NCBI GenBank assembly: GCA_902783795.1
Contig: CACZSO010000095.1
Coordinates: forward strand, 1-19,007
Reading direction: 5' to 3'
DNA length: 19,007 nt
Source: an uncultured Eubacteriales bacterium
GTDB taxonomy: Bacteria; Bacillota; Clostridia; Lachnospirales; Lachnospiraceae
The notes beneath the pieces were generated by a model, which ran no database searches, was not told where the DNA came from, and saw only the letters and a list, made by a program, of their open reading frames with translations. Below are positions 11,704-19,007 of this stretch, piece after piece; within the stretch, counting starts at the first letter, position 1; every line of letters begins with the position of its first letter. The position numbers and the translations under genes are program-made.

Positions 11704-13227
11704 TTACTCAAAAAACATGCCTTCTGTATAGGCATCGCTGAAGGAGGGGTGAGTGGGAAGGTCGATCACCCGGATCAGCTGGCGGATCCTGGCTAATTCA
11801 TTGCGGGCCTCTTCGGATACAGCAGCGGAGACCGCCCCGGCCAAAGCTACATTGCCGAGTTTTACTGTTTTTCCTTTGCACTCCTGAGGGATAAGCCCCA
11901 GCAGTGCAGAGTTTCTTCGATGGGCGAAGGAGCCGAAACCACCGCCCAGGAAAAGCCGGCTGATTTTTGAAAGCGTCAGACCGTTCTCTTCAGCCAGGAT
12001 CTGAGTTCCGGCATAAATGGCCGCTTTAGCCAGCTGGAATTTGCTGATATCTGCCTGGGAGATAAAAACGGTTTTATCTTCTGTCAGATAAAATACCGGC
12101 CGGCCGTCTTCTTCTCCTATATACCGGGACAGGGGCGAATCCACCTCGTCCGGTTCGGCAATGTGTCCCATCTCATCCAGGATCTCTTCTTCCAGCAGGA
12201 TCCCCAGCATATCGATGAATCCGGATCCGCAGATGCCTTTTGGCTTAACGGCTCCAAGTACCTCCAACAGCAGTTCCCCATCCGCATATTTGACGCCGGC
12301 GATGGCGCCTTCAGAGGCGGTCATACCATGCTCCAGCAAAGAAGCCTTAAACGCTGCGCCTCCATCCACGGCACAGGCCGTCATATTGCCCTTATTCCCG
12401 AGGACTAATTCCGTGTTCGATCCCAGGTCGATCATCATGGCTTTTCCGTCTGACTTTTGTATGCCACAGGTAAGAATGCCGCAAAGCACATCGGCCCCGA
12501 TAAAGCCTGAAACGGCAGGACAGAGGTAGACTTTCCCTTCAAAGTCTAGGCCTATGTCATGACCGTTCATCATTTCGCCGAAGAGAGAGACCGGTGTAAA
12601 AGGTGCTATGCTGATCTTTGCAGGATCCAGACCGGCCAGGAAATGCAGCATGATGGTATTGCCGCAGGCTGTGAGAAGGCGGATATCCTTTCTTTTAATA
12701 CCTGCTTCGCGGCACAGCTGGCCGATATAATAATTGATCTGCTGAAGGATGAGGCCATGGAGTTCCTCTGAGTGCCCCTCCTCTGCAGCCGTCAGACGTG
12801 ATAACACATCGCTGCCGAAAATACGCTGGCTGTTGCTGCCGCTGATCCTGGAAAGCAGTTCTCCGGTCTTAAGGTCTATCAGCTGGCAGATAACAGTGGC
12901 AGTGCCGATGTCACAGGCCATGGCATAACCGTCCTGACCAGGCGTAGGCGGGTAGATATCCCCATCACTTTGATCAGCGTAAGAAAAACGGACCTCCGGG
13001 ACGATTTCCACCACCATCCGGTCTTTGGCCAATGTGGTGCAGGAGAGACAGGATCCCTCAAAATCATCACTGCGGACATAAACGGTGCATTTTCTACAAG
13101 TGCCTTTTCCGCCGCAGGGCGCGGTGATGCTTTTAATGCCGGCCTGCTGCAGTACAGATAAGATCGTCTGCCCTTCAGAAAAGGGCAGTTCATATTTTGT
13201 GGTACCTTCAAATACAGTAATCATCAT
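11704..13227 (-). CDS. 2Fe-2S ferredoxin/ASKHA-domain (RACE-like, DUF4445) protein
   Basis: This 507-residue protein resembles reductive activators of corrinoid enzymes. The N-terminal ferredoxin domain has Cys38-x5-Cys44-x2-Cys47, with Cys60 or Cys63 as the fourth ligand. The C-terminal ATPase-like ASKHA/DUF4445 region shows MACDIGTATV, MMIDLGSNTELVLG, GICGSGFIDMLG and LFLGGGFGSFAHRRNS. Family members use electrons and ATP to return inactive Co(II) corrinoid proteins to Co(I). It is shorter than the roughly 600-residue activators of acetogens, so the middle region is reduced. No corrinoid protein or methyltransferase is encoded in the window, so its partner is unknown. ATG at 13227 was preferred over 13266 because GAAAGG precedes it by 12 nt; ATG at 13224 is equally possible. 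It is a single-gene unit with its own promoter. Confidence 0.85.
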   Translation of the reverse strand: MMITVFEGTTKYELPFSEGQTILSVLQQAGIKSITAPCGGKGTCRKCTVYVRSDDFEGSCLSCTTLAKDRMVVEIVPEVRFSYADQSDGDIYPPTPGQDGYAMACDIGTATVICQLIDLKTGELLSRISGSNSQRIFGSDVLSRLTAAEEGHSEELHGLILQQINYYIGQLCREAGIKRKDIRLLTACGNTIMLHFLAGLDPAKISIAPFTPVSLFGEMMNGHDIGLDFEGKVYLCPAVSGFIGADVLCGILTCGIQKSDGKAMMIDLGSNTELVLGNKGNMTACAVDGGAAFKASLLEHGMTASEGAIAGVKYADGELLLEVLGAVKPKGICGSGFIDMLGILLEEEILDEMGHIAEPDEVDSPLSRYIGEEDGRPVFYLTEDKTVFISQADISKFQLAKAAIYAGTQILAEENGLTLSKISRLFLGGGFGSFAHRRNSALLGLIPQECKGKTVKLGNVALAGAVSAAVSEEARNELARIRQLIRVIDLPTHPSFSDAYTEGMFFE

Positions 13228-13274
13228 ATGATCAGAATTCCTTTCTATAACAACACAGTAGATCATATAAAATT

Positions 13275-13303
13275 ATTTTATCACAGGCGGATATAGTTGA
13301 CAA
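13275..13303 (-). promoter_or_regulatory. Promoter of the ASKHA gene
   Basis: On the - strand, TTGTCA (13303-13298) is followed by a 17-nt spacer and TAAAAT (13280-13275). Each hexamer differs from consensus by one base. It lies about 48 nt upstream of the chosen start. Confidence 0.65.
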
Positions 13304-13460
13304 TCATAAAACACGGCGGTACGATGATCCCTCAGCCGCATCTTCTGTAAAACCGCTCAGCAGACGGTTTAATGCTGATTTGTGAAATAGTTATAACTTA
13401 AGGTTATGATCCGATATGCTTTTCTACACAAAAACATAAACAAATCCTTACAGTCTGCGA
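13304..13460. other. Divergent intergenic region with small dyads
   Basis: I see no gene here. Two weak dyads are present: AAACCG and CGGTTT around a 9-nt loop, and the imperfect palindrome ATAACTTAAGGTTAT at 13393-13407. Either could be an operator between the two divergent genes. No other support is visible. Confidence 0.35.
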
Positions 13461-13489
13461 TTGACAGAAACGTAAGAAAAATGTATAAT
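13461..13489 (+). promoter_or_regulatory. Consensus sigma-A promoter for the capD-like gene
   Basis: TTGACA (13461-13466), a 17-nt spacer and TATAAT (13484-13489) match the housekeeping consensus at all twelve positions. Transcription would start near 13496, giving a leader of about 25 to 70 nt depending on the start codon. Confidence 0.88.
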
Positions 13490-13564
13490 TTTAAGGATGC
13501 TATAAGTAGGTAAGGTGACTTGCTTTACTTAAAAATGTCACTTGATTTACAGGTAAGTCATACT

Positions 13565-15505
13565 ATGAAACACAATATTCGCTGGCCGCTGGTCTTATAT
13601 GATACATTGGTTTATCTGGCCAGTGCCTGTCTGATCTTAATTATATATCCGAGTTATATCGACTCGTTGACACCGGGGCTGATCGCGGCGCACACAGCCT
13701 TGGGCTTTTTATGTATTATCGTCGTCCGTATGATCTTCAAGATTTATGAACGGATCTGGCGGTATGCGGCTCCCGGTGAGTATATGCTGATGCTGATCGC
13801 GGATGCCATCGCCTGTATCGTCTTTCTGTTTATCAGGAAAATGCTTCCCCGGCATACAACATTCGTAAGGACCGTGTCCTTGTTTACGATCACACTTCTG
13901 GGCTGTATAGCCATCAGGCTGATGTACCAGTGGGTGTATCAGAAGCGGAGCAGCACGAATCCTGTGGAAAAGCTGGCCCTCAAACTTTTACGGGTGTTCA
14001 CCGGTGTAACATTCAGCAGTGATGACCTTTCCTATAACCGGATCAAGATCGCCATTATCGGCGCGGGCAGTGTGGGCGCCATGCTGGCGGATGAGCTATT
14101 GCAGAATCCCCGGGCTACGTATGAACCGGTGTGTTTTGTAGATATCGATAAAGGCAAGGTGGGCCGTGAGATCGGCAATATCCCCATCCTTTCCGGAGAG
14201 GGCAGTGATCTGCCCAGACAGCTTTCCGACCTGTCTGTCCAGGAAGTGGTGTTTGCCATGCCGAATGTATCCACGGAACGCCGGATGGAGCTTTATACGA
14301 CCTATAAAAACATGGGTCTTAAGATCAAAGCCTATGATTATCCCACCTTGAGTACGGATGAGAATGGCCGGCGGCAGCTGCATGATTTTAACATCGAAGA
14401 CCTGTTATTCCGTACAACTCAGGAATTATTAAGCGACGAGACCATGGCCTGGTATCGGGGAAAGAGCGTACTGATCACCGGCGGCGGCGGATCCATCGGA
14501 TCTGAGCTGGCACGGCAGATCGCCCGTTGTCAGCCTTCCCGTCTGACCCTCTTGGATATGTACGAGAATGGTGCCTATGATCTTCAGCAGGAACTCAGGA
14601 CCCGCTATGGTGATGAACTGAACCTGCGGGTAGAGATCACCAGCATCTGCGATAAAGAGCAGATAGAAAAGATCTTCCGGGAACATACACCGGATATCGT
14701 CGTCCATGCGGCTGCACATAAACATGTGCCGTTAATGGAACGCAATGTACTGGAAGCAGTAAAGAATAATGTGTTTGGCACATTGAACATCGTCGAAGCC
14801 TGTGAAGCTTTCGGTGTGAAGCGGTTTATCATGCTGAGCACGGATAAGGCCGTAAATCCCACGAATGTCATGGGCGCCACAAAGCGTCTGTGCGAAATGA
14901 TCATCCAGAGCCGGACGGGCGATGTTACCTCTTTCTCTGCCACGCGTTTCGGTAATGTCCTGGGCAGTAATGGTTCTGTGATCCCGCTGTTTAAGCAGCA
15001 GATCGCCAACGGCGGCCCGGTGACGGTAACGGATAATCGTATTATCCGGTACTTTATGACCATTCCGGAAGCCTCTCAGCTGGTCATGACCAGCGGTGCT
15101 ATGGCAAAGAACGGGGAACTGTACGTCCTGGATATGGGTAAACCGGTGAAGATCCTGGAGCTGGCGGAAAACATGATCCGCTTAAGCGGCCTGGAGCCCT
15201 ATAAGGATATTGAAATCATTGAGACAGGCCTGCGTCCCGGAGAGAAGCTGTATGAGGAACTGCTGATCAAGACGGAAGAGCTGGATAAGACAGATAATGA
15301 TAAGATCTTTGTGGAGCGGGATAAGGCACTGGACCAGGAAGAGATAGCTGAAAAGCTTAAGATCCTCTCAGAAGCCATCAAGACCGGAAGCAACCGGGAA
15401 GTTAAGAAGGCTCTGATGCAGGTAGTGCCTAACTACCGGACACCGGAGGAAGTCAATGAAGAGGCCATTTACGCAGAAGAAATGCGTATAGCGGCAGAAT
15501 CATAA
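13565..15505 (+). CDS. Membrane nucleotide-sugar 4,6-dehydratase (CapD/PglF/WbpM type)
   Basis: This 646-residue inner-membrane protein is predicted to convert UDP-GlcNAc or a similar sugar nucleotide to a 4-keto-6-deoxy sugar for capsule, exopolysaccharide or glycan synthesis. Four hydrophobic helices occupy about residues 8-125. A Rossmann-like domain follows with IAIIGAGSVGAM at 162-173, then the SDR dehydratase domain with ITGGGGSIGSEL beginning at 304. STDKAVNPTNVMGATKR at 425-441 has Met436 where short SDR enzymes have Tyr, with Lys440, as in the large PglF/WbpM class. The start is uncertain. ATG 13565 fits the family N-terminus; ATG 13535 and TTG 13520 are in frame, and none has an ideal ribosome site. 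It is a single gene with its own strong promoter and terminator, and no glycosyltransferases are adjacent. Confidence 0.9.
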   Translation: MKHNIRWPLVLYDTLVYLASACLILIIYPSYIDSLTPGLIAAHTALGFLCIIVVRMIFKIYERIWRYAAPGEYMLMLIADAIACIVFLFIRKMLPRHTTFVRTVSLFTITLLGCIAIRLMYQWVYQKRSSTNPVEKLALKLLRVFTGVTFSSDDLSYNRIKIAIIGAGSVGAMLADELLQNPRATYEPVCFVDIDKGKVGREIGNIPILSGEGSDLPRQLSDLSVQEVVFAMPNVSTERRMELYTTYKNMGLKIKAYDYPTLSTDENGRRQLHDFNIEDLLFRTTQELLSDETMAWYRGKSVLITGGGGSIGSELARQIARCQPSRLTLLDMYENGAYDLQQELRTRYGDELNLRVEITSICDKEQIEKIFREHTPDIVVHAAAHKHVPLMERNVLEAVKNNVFGTLNIVEACEAFGVKRFIMLSTDKAVNPTNVMGATKRLCEMIIQSRTGDVTSFSATRFGNVLGSNGSVIPLFKQQIANGGPVTVTDNRIIRYFMTIPEASQLVMTSGAMAKNGELYVLDMGKPVKILELAENMIRLSGLEPYKDIEIIETGLRPGEKLYEELLIKTEELDKTDNDKIFVERDKALDQEEIAEKLKILSEAIKTGSNREVKKALMQVVPNYRTPEEVNEEAIYAEEMRIAAES

Positions 15506-15522
15506 GGATGATAATAAGGACT

Positions 15523-15557
15523 AAGAGGCATCGCAGATTGCTGCGATGCCTCTTTTT
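15523..15557 (+). terminator. Intrinsic terminator after the capD-like gene
   Basis: AGAGGCATCGCAG pairs with CTGCGATGCCTCT across an ATTG loop and is followed by a T run. It lies 17 nt after the stop codon. The opposite strand lacks a T run, so it mainly serves the + strand. A weaker AGCTGC/GCAGCT dyad at 15562-15590 may serve the convergent operon. Confidence 0.9.
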
Positions 15558-15606
15558 AAATAGCTGCAAGTCATGTAAAGAAAGGCAGCTGTAAGGTGTT
15601 ATTGAG

Positions 15607-16440
15607 TTATCCCTTGATAGCCCCGGCTATGAAGCTGTCCTGGATCTTCTTCGAGAGGAAAATATAGATGAACAGCATGGGGAAAGTAGCCAGGACGAGG
15701 GCTGCGCCGATGGGCCCCCATTCTGTGGTATATTGGCCGGAAAGGGCCTGCACACCTACGGGCAGAGTCCGGAGATCGCTCTTTGAGATAAAGATGTTGG
15801 CGAACATCAGCTCATTCCAGCATTGCAGGAAGGTATAGATACCTACCGTGGCGACAGCCGGTTTCATCAGCGGCACGATGATACGCCAGAAAACACCCCA
15901 GGTCCCGCAGCCATCTATACAGGCAGCTTCATCCAGTTCCCGCGGGATCTCATTCATAAAACCGGTGCAGACCAGGATGCCCATGGACAGCGAAAACGCA
16001 GAATAGGGAATGATCAGCGCGAAATAAGTATTTAACAGGTGCAGCCGTGAAAGCGTTACATATACCGGCACGATCGAAGCGTGGATCGGGATCGTAAGCC
16101 CCAGCATAAAGAAACGGTTCATCTTTTTCTGCCGTTTCCAGATCATGCGCGTCAGCGCGAAGGTAGCCATCAACGCTACCAGGAGCGTGATGATGATCGT
16201 AGCGACAGCCACGATGGCACTGTTCAGGAAATACCGGCCCATATTGCCGGTTTTAAGGGCGGTGGCATAGTTGGACCACAGCCATTCCCTGGGAAGGCCC
16301 ACCACATTTTCCCCGAAGATCTCAGCATTGCTCTTCAGTGAGAAAGTGAACATCCAGTACACGGGGAAGAGGTTCACGAGCAGCCAGAAGACAAGCCCGA
16401 CGTAGATAATGATCCTGATGGCTTTGCTGTTGTTTCTCAT
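15607..16440 (-). CDS. Carbohydrate ABC transporter permease, MalG type
   Basis: This 277-residue integral membrane protein is the second permease of a CUT1-type sugar importer. Six hydrophobic segments are visible, the first at about residues 10-32. The EAA loop that contacts the ATPase is EAACIDGCGTWGVFWRIIVP at 171-190. The C-terminal QDSFIAGAIKG resembles the usual MalG ending. GGAGGAATGAGACT before the ATG is a good ribosome site. It starts 4 nt after the stop of the MalF-type gene, so the two are translated together. No ATPase gene is next to it; such importers in Firmicutes commonly share a general MsmX-type ATPase encoded elsewhere. The substrate cannot be read from the sequence. Confidence 0.92.
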   Translation of the reverse strand: MRNNSKAIRIIIYVGLVFWLLVNLFPVYWMFTFSLKSNAEIFGENVVGLPREWLWSNYATALKTGNMGRYFLNSAIVAVATIIITLLVALMATFALTRMIWKRQKKMNRFFMLGLTIPIHASIVPVYVTLSRLHLLNTYFALIIPYSAFSLSMGILVCTGFMNEIPRELDEAACIDGCGTWGVFWRIIVPLMKPAVATVGIYTFLQCWNELMFANIFISKSDLRTLPVGVQALSGQYTTEWGPIGAALVLATFPMLFIYIFLSKKIQDSFIAGAIKG

Positions 16441-16444
16441 AGTC

Positions 16445-17326
16445 TCATTCCTCCGATTCTCTGAAAATTAAATTGATCAGCAGGGCAAAGCCGAAGCAGA
16501 GAAGGATCAAAATGACAGCAATGGCACTGCCCATTCCGTAACGGTTGCGCAAAAACAGCATACTGATCATCAGGGTGCTGGGCACTTCCGTTGCATGCAT
16601 GGGGCCGCCGTTCGTCAGTACATAGATCATATCGAAAGATTTCAATGATCCGGTGACGGCGAAGATCACGCTGATGCGGATAATGGGCTTGATAGAGGGC
16701 AGGACGATATACCGGTTAATCTGCCAGTTTGACGCCCCGTCAAGCATGCCTGCTTCGAGCAGTTCGGGCGGGACACTCTTCACACCTGCGTATAACAGCA
16801 GCATATGATAGCCCACATATTGCCATAATATCGGCACCAGCACTGCCCCAAAGGCGGTCTGCTTTGTCCCGAGCCAGATCTTCGCCCAGCTTTCCAGTCC
16901 GATGCTGCGTAAAAATACGTTTAAAATGCCATAGTCCGGATTATAGATCTTCAGCCAGAGCTGGCCGATAACGACCGTAGAGATCAGGACTGGCATGAAA
17001 TAGACGGCCAGAAAGGTGCGCTCTCCTTTGATCTTTTTACCGAGAGCCAAGGCCAGGGCCAGAGCCAGCGGGAGCTGGATAAAGACGGACAGCGCTGCAA
17101 GGATCAGGGCATTCCCCAGAGCCTTGAGAAAGCCGATGGAATTACTGGTGAAGAGTTCTTTGTAGTTCTCGAGACCTATAAATTTCATCGGCCCGATGCC
17201 TTTCCAGTTGAAGAGGCTGAAGTAGAAAGAAGCGCCGATGGGCGCGATCAGCACACCGCAGAAAAGGATCAGCGCCGGCAGCAGAAATATCAGAATAAGC
17301 CATTTATTGCTGTACAGTTTCTTCAT
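16445..17326 (-). CDS. Carbohydrate ABC transporter permease, MalF type
   Basis: This 293-residue integral membrane protein is the first permease of the CUT1-type sugar importer. The N-terminal WLILIFLLPALILFCGVLIAP begins transmembrane helix 1. NYKELF and LGNALILAALSVFIQLPLALALAL are typical of the family. The EAA loop is EAGMLDGASNWQINRYIVLP at 191-210, and VLTNGGP follows, as in most sugar permeases. There are six predicted helices, without the long periplasmic loop of enteric MalF. The ribosome site is GAAGGG about 9 nt before the ATG. It lies 117 nt downstream of the binding protein gene, with a stem-loop in between. Confidence 0.93.
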   Translation of the reverse strand: MKKLYSNKWLILIFLLPALILFCGVLIAPIGASFYFSLFNWKGIGPMKFIGLENYKELFTSNSIGFLKALGNALILAALSVFIQLPLALALALALGKKIKGERTFLAVYFMPVLISTVVIGQLWLKIYNPDYGILNVFLRSIGLESWAKIWLGTKQTAFGAVLVPILWQYVGYHMLLLYAGVKSVPPELLEAGMLDGASNWQINRYIVLPSIKPIIRISVIFAVTGSLKSFDMIYVLTNGGPMHATEVPSTLMISMLFLRNRYGMGSAIAVILILLCFGFALLINLIFRESEE

Positions 17327-17353
17327 AGTAATACACCCTTCTTTGGGGGGAGA

Positions 17354-17395
17354 GCGGCCTGTCTCAAGATTCCTGGAAGATCCGGAGACGGCCGC
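17354..17395 (-). other. Stem-loop between binding-protein and permease genes
   Basis: GCGGCC(T)GTCTC at 17354-17365 pairs with GAGACGGCCGC at 17385-17395, 11 bp with one bulge. No T run follows on the - strand. Such hairpins can stabilise the upstream mRNA or partly stop transcription, so more binding protein than permease is made; that role is inferred. Confidence 0.6.
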
Positions 17396-17443
17396 CGTTT
17401 TCTTAGCTTATTATTTGCAGATCATCAGGATCCGCCATGTTTT

Positions 17444-18823
17444 TTACTGGAGGTCCTTGGTCAGGCCTTCAATGAATTTCGCGCCGTCGATCTCGCCGCC
17501 ATAGACTTTGGAGACATAGTCAAGATAAGTCTGGGCCGGATCAGCAGCCATGGCTGTGTCACCGAAAAGGACCAGGCCTTCACAGGAATTCACAAGCTTG
17601 CCGATCTCAACCAGCAGTTCAGGAAGAGAGCTGGTGTCATAGTCAACAGCCCAGGCAGGCATACCGACTGCATTGAGGAAGTTGTAGTGGCAGATCTCTT
17701 TGCCCAGTTCGACAACAGCAGCGGAAGCAGCTTCCAGATTCTTGGAGGCGGTGCAGACTGCCAGTACGTCGGAGGGACCGCCAATGGTCTGGTTATAGGA
17801 AGAGCGGTCAGCATTCATAAGCGGGAAGAGGCCTACGCCTGACTTAAAGGAAGCTTTGGCTACTTCGCCGGTGTTCCATGAACCGTTCTGATAGAAAGCA
17901 GTCTTTCCGGCCAGGAAGTTTGCTTTGACTTCGTCATTGCCGAGACCGGCACCGTTTTCATCAAAATAACCCTTCTTGATCATTTCCTGTAAAGTATCCA
18001 CAGACTTGGCAATGTCAGGATCGTTCCAGGTAGCTTCTCCTGCAAAGATCTTATCCAGAGCTTCGTAGCCGATGGACTTGATGATGATGGGCTCAAGGTA
18101 CTCGGTCACGCACCAGGTCTCTTTACCGGCGCAGCCGAAGGGGATCTTACCGGCAGCGACCAGAGCGTCGCAGCAGGCGGTCAGGTCTTCATAGGTCTGG
18201 GGAACATGATCCCAGCCGACCTCAGCCAGAATGTCCATATTGGCATACATGGCTACGATATTGAATGTGGTGGGGACTCCATAATGCTTGCCGTCATAGG
18301 TGGTGGTGGACATCATGGATTCGGGCAGTTTGTCAGCATATGCCTTGAAATTCTCATCGAGGCACTGTACACGGCCGGCTTCTACGAATTCACCGAGGAA
18401 AGCGCCGGACCAGCTGAAGAAGATGTCGGGCAGATCGGAAGAGTCGCCGCCCATCATCGCAGCTTTGATCTTAGTCTTATAGGACTCATTTTCGAAGGCT
18501 TCCATCTGGATCTTGATGCCGGGATGCGCAGCTTCGTAATCAGCAATGGCCTGCAGATAGGCAGGACGGTTGGCATCAGATTCTGTAGCTATGCACCACA
18601 GTTTCAGGGTGATCTCTTCTGTGGGAGCATCTGTCTGTTTTTCAGTAGCCTTTTCTGTAGGCTTTTCAGTCGGCTTTTCAGTCGGAGCTGCTGTGGAGGT
18701 TTTGCTGTCACTGCTGTCACTGCTGGCAGCAGGAGCTGTAGTTTTGTCTGAACTTGAGCCGCCGCATGCTGCTAAAGAAAGGATCATGCAGAATGCGAGA
18801 ATGAGTGCAAACAACTTTTTCAT
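17444..18823 (-). CDS. Sugar ABC transporter substrate-binding lipoprotein
   Basis: This 459-residue extracytoplasmic solute-binding protein (family 1) would capture a sugar or oligosaccharide and deliver it to the two permeases. A lipoprotein signal peptide is present: MKK, a hydrophobic core, then the lipobox Leu17-Ala-Ala-Cys20, followed by GGSSS. Residues 23-70 form a low-complexity Ser/Thr linker with PTEK-type repeats (47-62) that probably spans the cell wall. The binding domain starts at ITLKLWCIATES, with YEAAHPGIKIQME and GVPTTFN typical of the family. The ribosome site AAAAAGGAGA with 7-nt spacing is strong. It is the first gene of the importer operon. The ligand is unknown, and no glycoside hydrolase is nearby to hint at it. 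Confidence 0.93.
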   Translation of the reverse strand: MKKLFALILAFCMILSLAACGGSSSDKTTAPAASSDSSDSKTSTAAPTEKPTEKPTEKATEKQTDAPTEEITLKLWCIATESDANRPAYLQAIADYEAAHPGIKIQMEAFENESYKTKIKAAMMGGDSSDLPDIFFSWSGAFLGEFVEAGRVQCLDENFKAYADKLPESMMSTTTYDGKHYGVPTTFNIVAMYANMDILAEVGWDHVPQTYEDLTACCDALVAAGKIPFGCAGKETWCVTEYLEPIIIKSIGYEALDKIFAGEATWNDPDIAKSVDTLQEMIKKGYFDENGAGLGNDEVKANFLAGKTAFYQNGSWNTGEVAKASFKSGVGLFPLMNADRSSYNQTIGGPSDVLAVCTASKNLEAASAAVVELGKEICHYNFLNAVGMPAWAVDYDTSSLPELLVEIGKLVNSCEGLVLFGDTAMAADPAQTYLDYVSKVYGGEIDGAKFIEGLTKDLQ

Positions 18824-18860
18824 GGTTAATTCTCCTTTTTTGTTTTTAGTTTTTTTAAGT

Positions 18861-18889
18861 TTTATATAAGATCTGAGCGATTCGCGGCA
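18861..18889 (-). promoter_or_regulatory. Possible promoter/operator of the importer operon
   Basis: On the - strand, TATAAA (18866-18861) or the overlapping TATATA could be the -10. The -35 position (TGCCGC) is poor, which would fit activator control. A small dyad GCGATTCGC at 18877-18885 lies in the spacer. I see no clear catabolite-response site. Confidence 0.3.
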
Positions 18890-18959
18890 CAGCTGTCTGT
18901 CCAGGCAGGCAGGAGACCGTTTCTCCGCTTATATCTTCATCATAATGGATCAAAGATAC

Positions 18960-19007
18960 TTATTCGATCATGGCCGAAAGAACTTTCCGGCCGGTAAGCT
19001 CCTCTGT
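18960..19007 (-). CDS. C-terminal end of an unidentified protein (partial)
   Basis: An open frame enters from the right edge on the - strand and ends TEELTGRKVLSAMIE-stop. Only 15 residues are inside the window, which is too few to name a family. The position upstream of the sugar-binding lipoprotein gene, on the same strand, would suit a regulator, but that is a guess. Confidence 0.35.
   Translation of the reverse strand, partial: TEELTGRKVLSAMIE

Noticed and set aside
13297..13325. Second + strand promoter (TTGACA with TACGAT)
   Set aside because: The -10 is poor, the TTGACA overlaps the - strand -35 (TTGTCA) of the ASKHA gene, and a perfect promoter lies 160 nt closer to the capD-like gene.

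Overview
The window looks like chromosome of an obligately anaerobic, Lachnospirales-like clostridium, probably from gut or rumen. I infer this from clostridial ribosome binding sites (AGGAGG types), consensus housekeeping promoters, a ferredoxin-linked 2-oxoacid oxidoreductase, a corrinoid-activator-type protein, an ABC sugar importer without its own ATPase, and families of short palindromic repeats ending in GATGAGG. GC is roughly in the low to mid 50s by hand count. Species cannot be named from the sequence alone.

Positions 1-620 hold a small DUF559 (PD-(D/E)xK) nuclease gene. It is lower in GC than its neighbours and lies between two nearly identical 51-bp palindromic repeats. A long inverted variant of the repeat follows. 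Positions 628-3929 are an operon on the + strand: a MinD-like ATPase, a 2[4Fe-4S] ferredoxin subunit, and the alpha, beta and gamma subunits of a branched-chain 2-oxoacid:ferredoxin oxidoreductase (VOR type). Positions 3977-7854 continue on the + strand. First comes a 2-isopropylmalate-synthase-like protein whose metal and catalytic residues are largely replaced. Then comes an 820-residue fusion of a sugar-phosphate isomerase-like TIM barrel to an acyl-CoA synthetase.

Positions 7970-11632 hold metY (O-acetylhomoserine sulfhydrylase), metA (homoserine O-acetyltransferase, with the acetyl-CoA-type Glu111) and ilvE (branched-chain aminotransferase). The gaps between these genes are filled by the palindromic repeats. 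A bidirectional terminator separates ilvE from a convergent gene for a 2Fe-2S/ASKHA (RACE-like, DUF4445) protein. That gene has its own promoter and is divergent from a membrane nucleotide-sugar 4,6-dehydratase (CapD/PglF type), which is driven by a perfect TTGACA-17-TATAAT promoter. The last 3.4 kb, on the - strand, is a carbohydrate ABC importer operon (lipoprotein, MalF-type and MalG-type permeases), with the tail of another - strand gene at the window edge.

The first 11.6 kb could form one metabolic neighbourhood. An acyl-CoA synthetase could make a branched acyl-CoA. VOR could interconvert it with a 2-oxoacid using ferredoxin. IlvE could transaminate that to an amino acid, and a LeuA-like protein sits beside them. 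This is inference. The most unusual items are the degenerate LeuA-like protein, the TIM-barrel/acyl-CoA synthetase fusion with a substituted metal ligand, and the covarying palindromic repeats arranged like bacterial REP/BIME elements around a nuclease gene.
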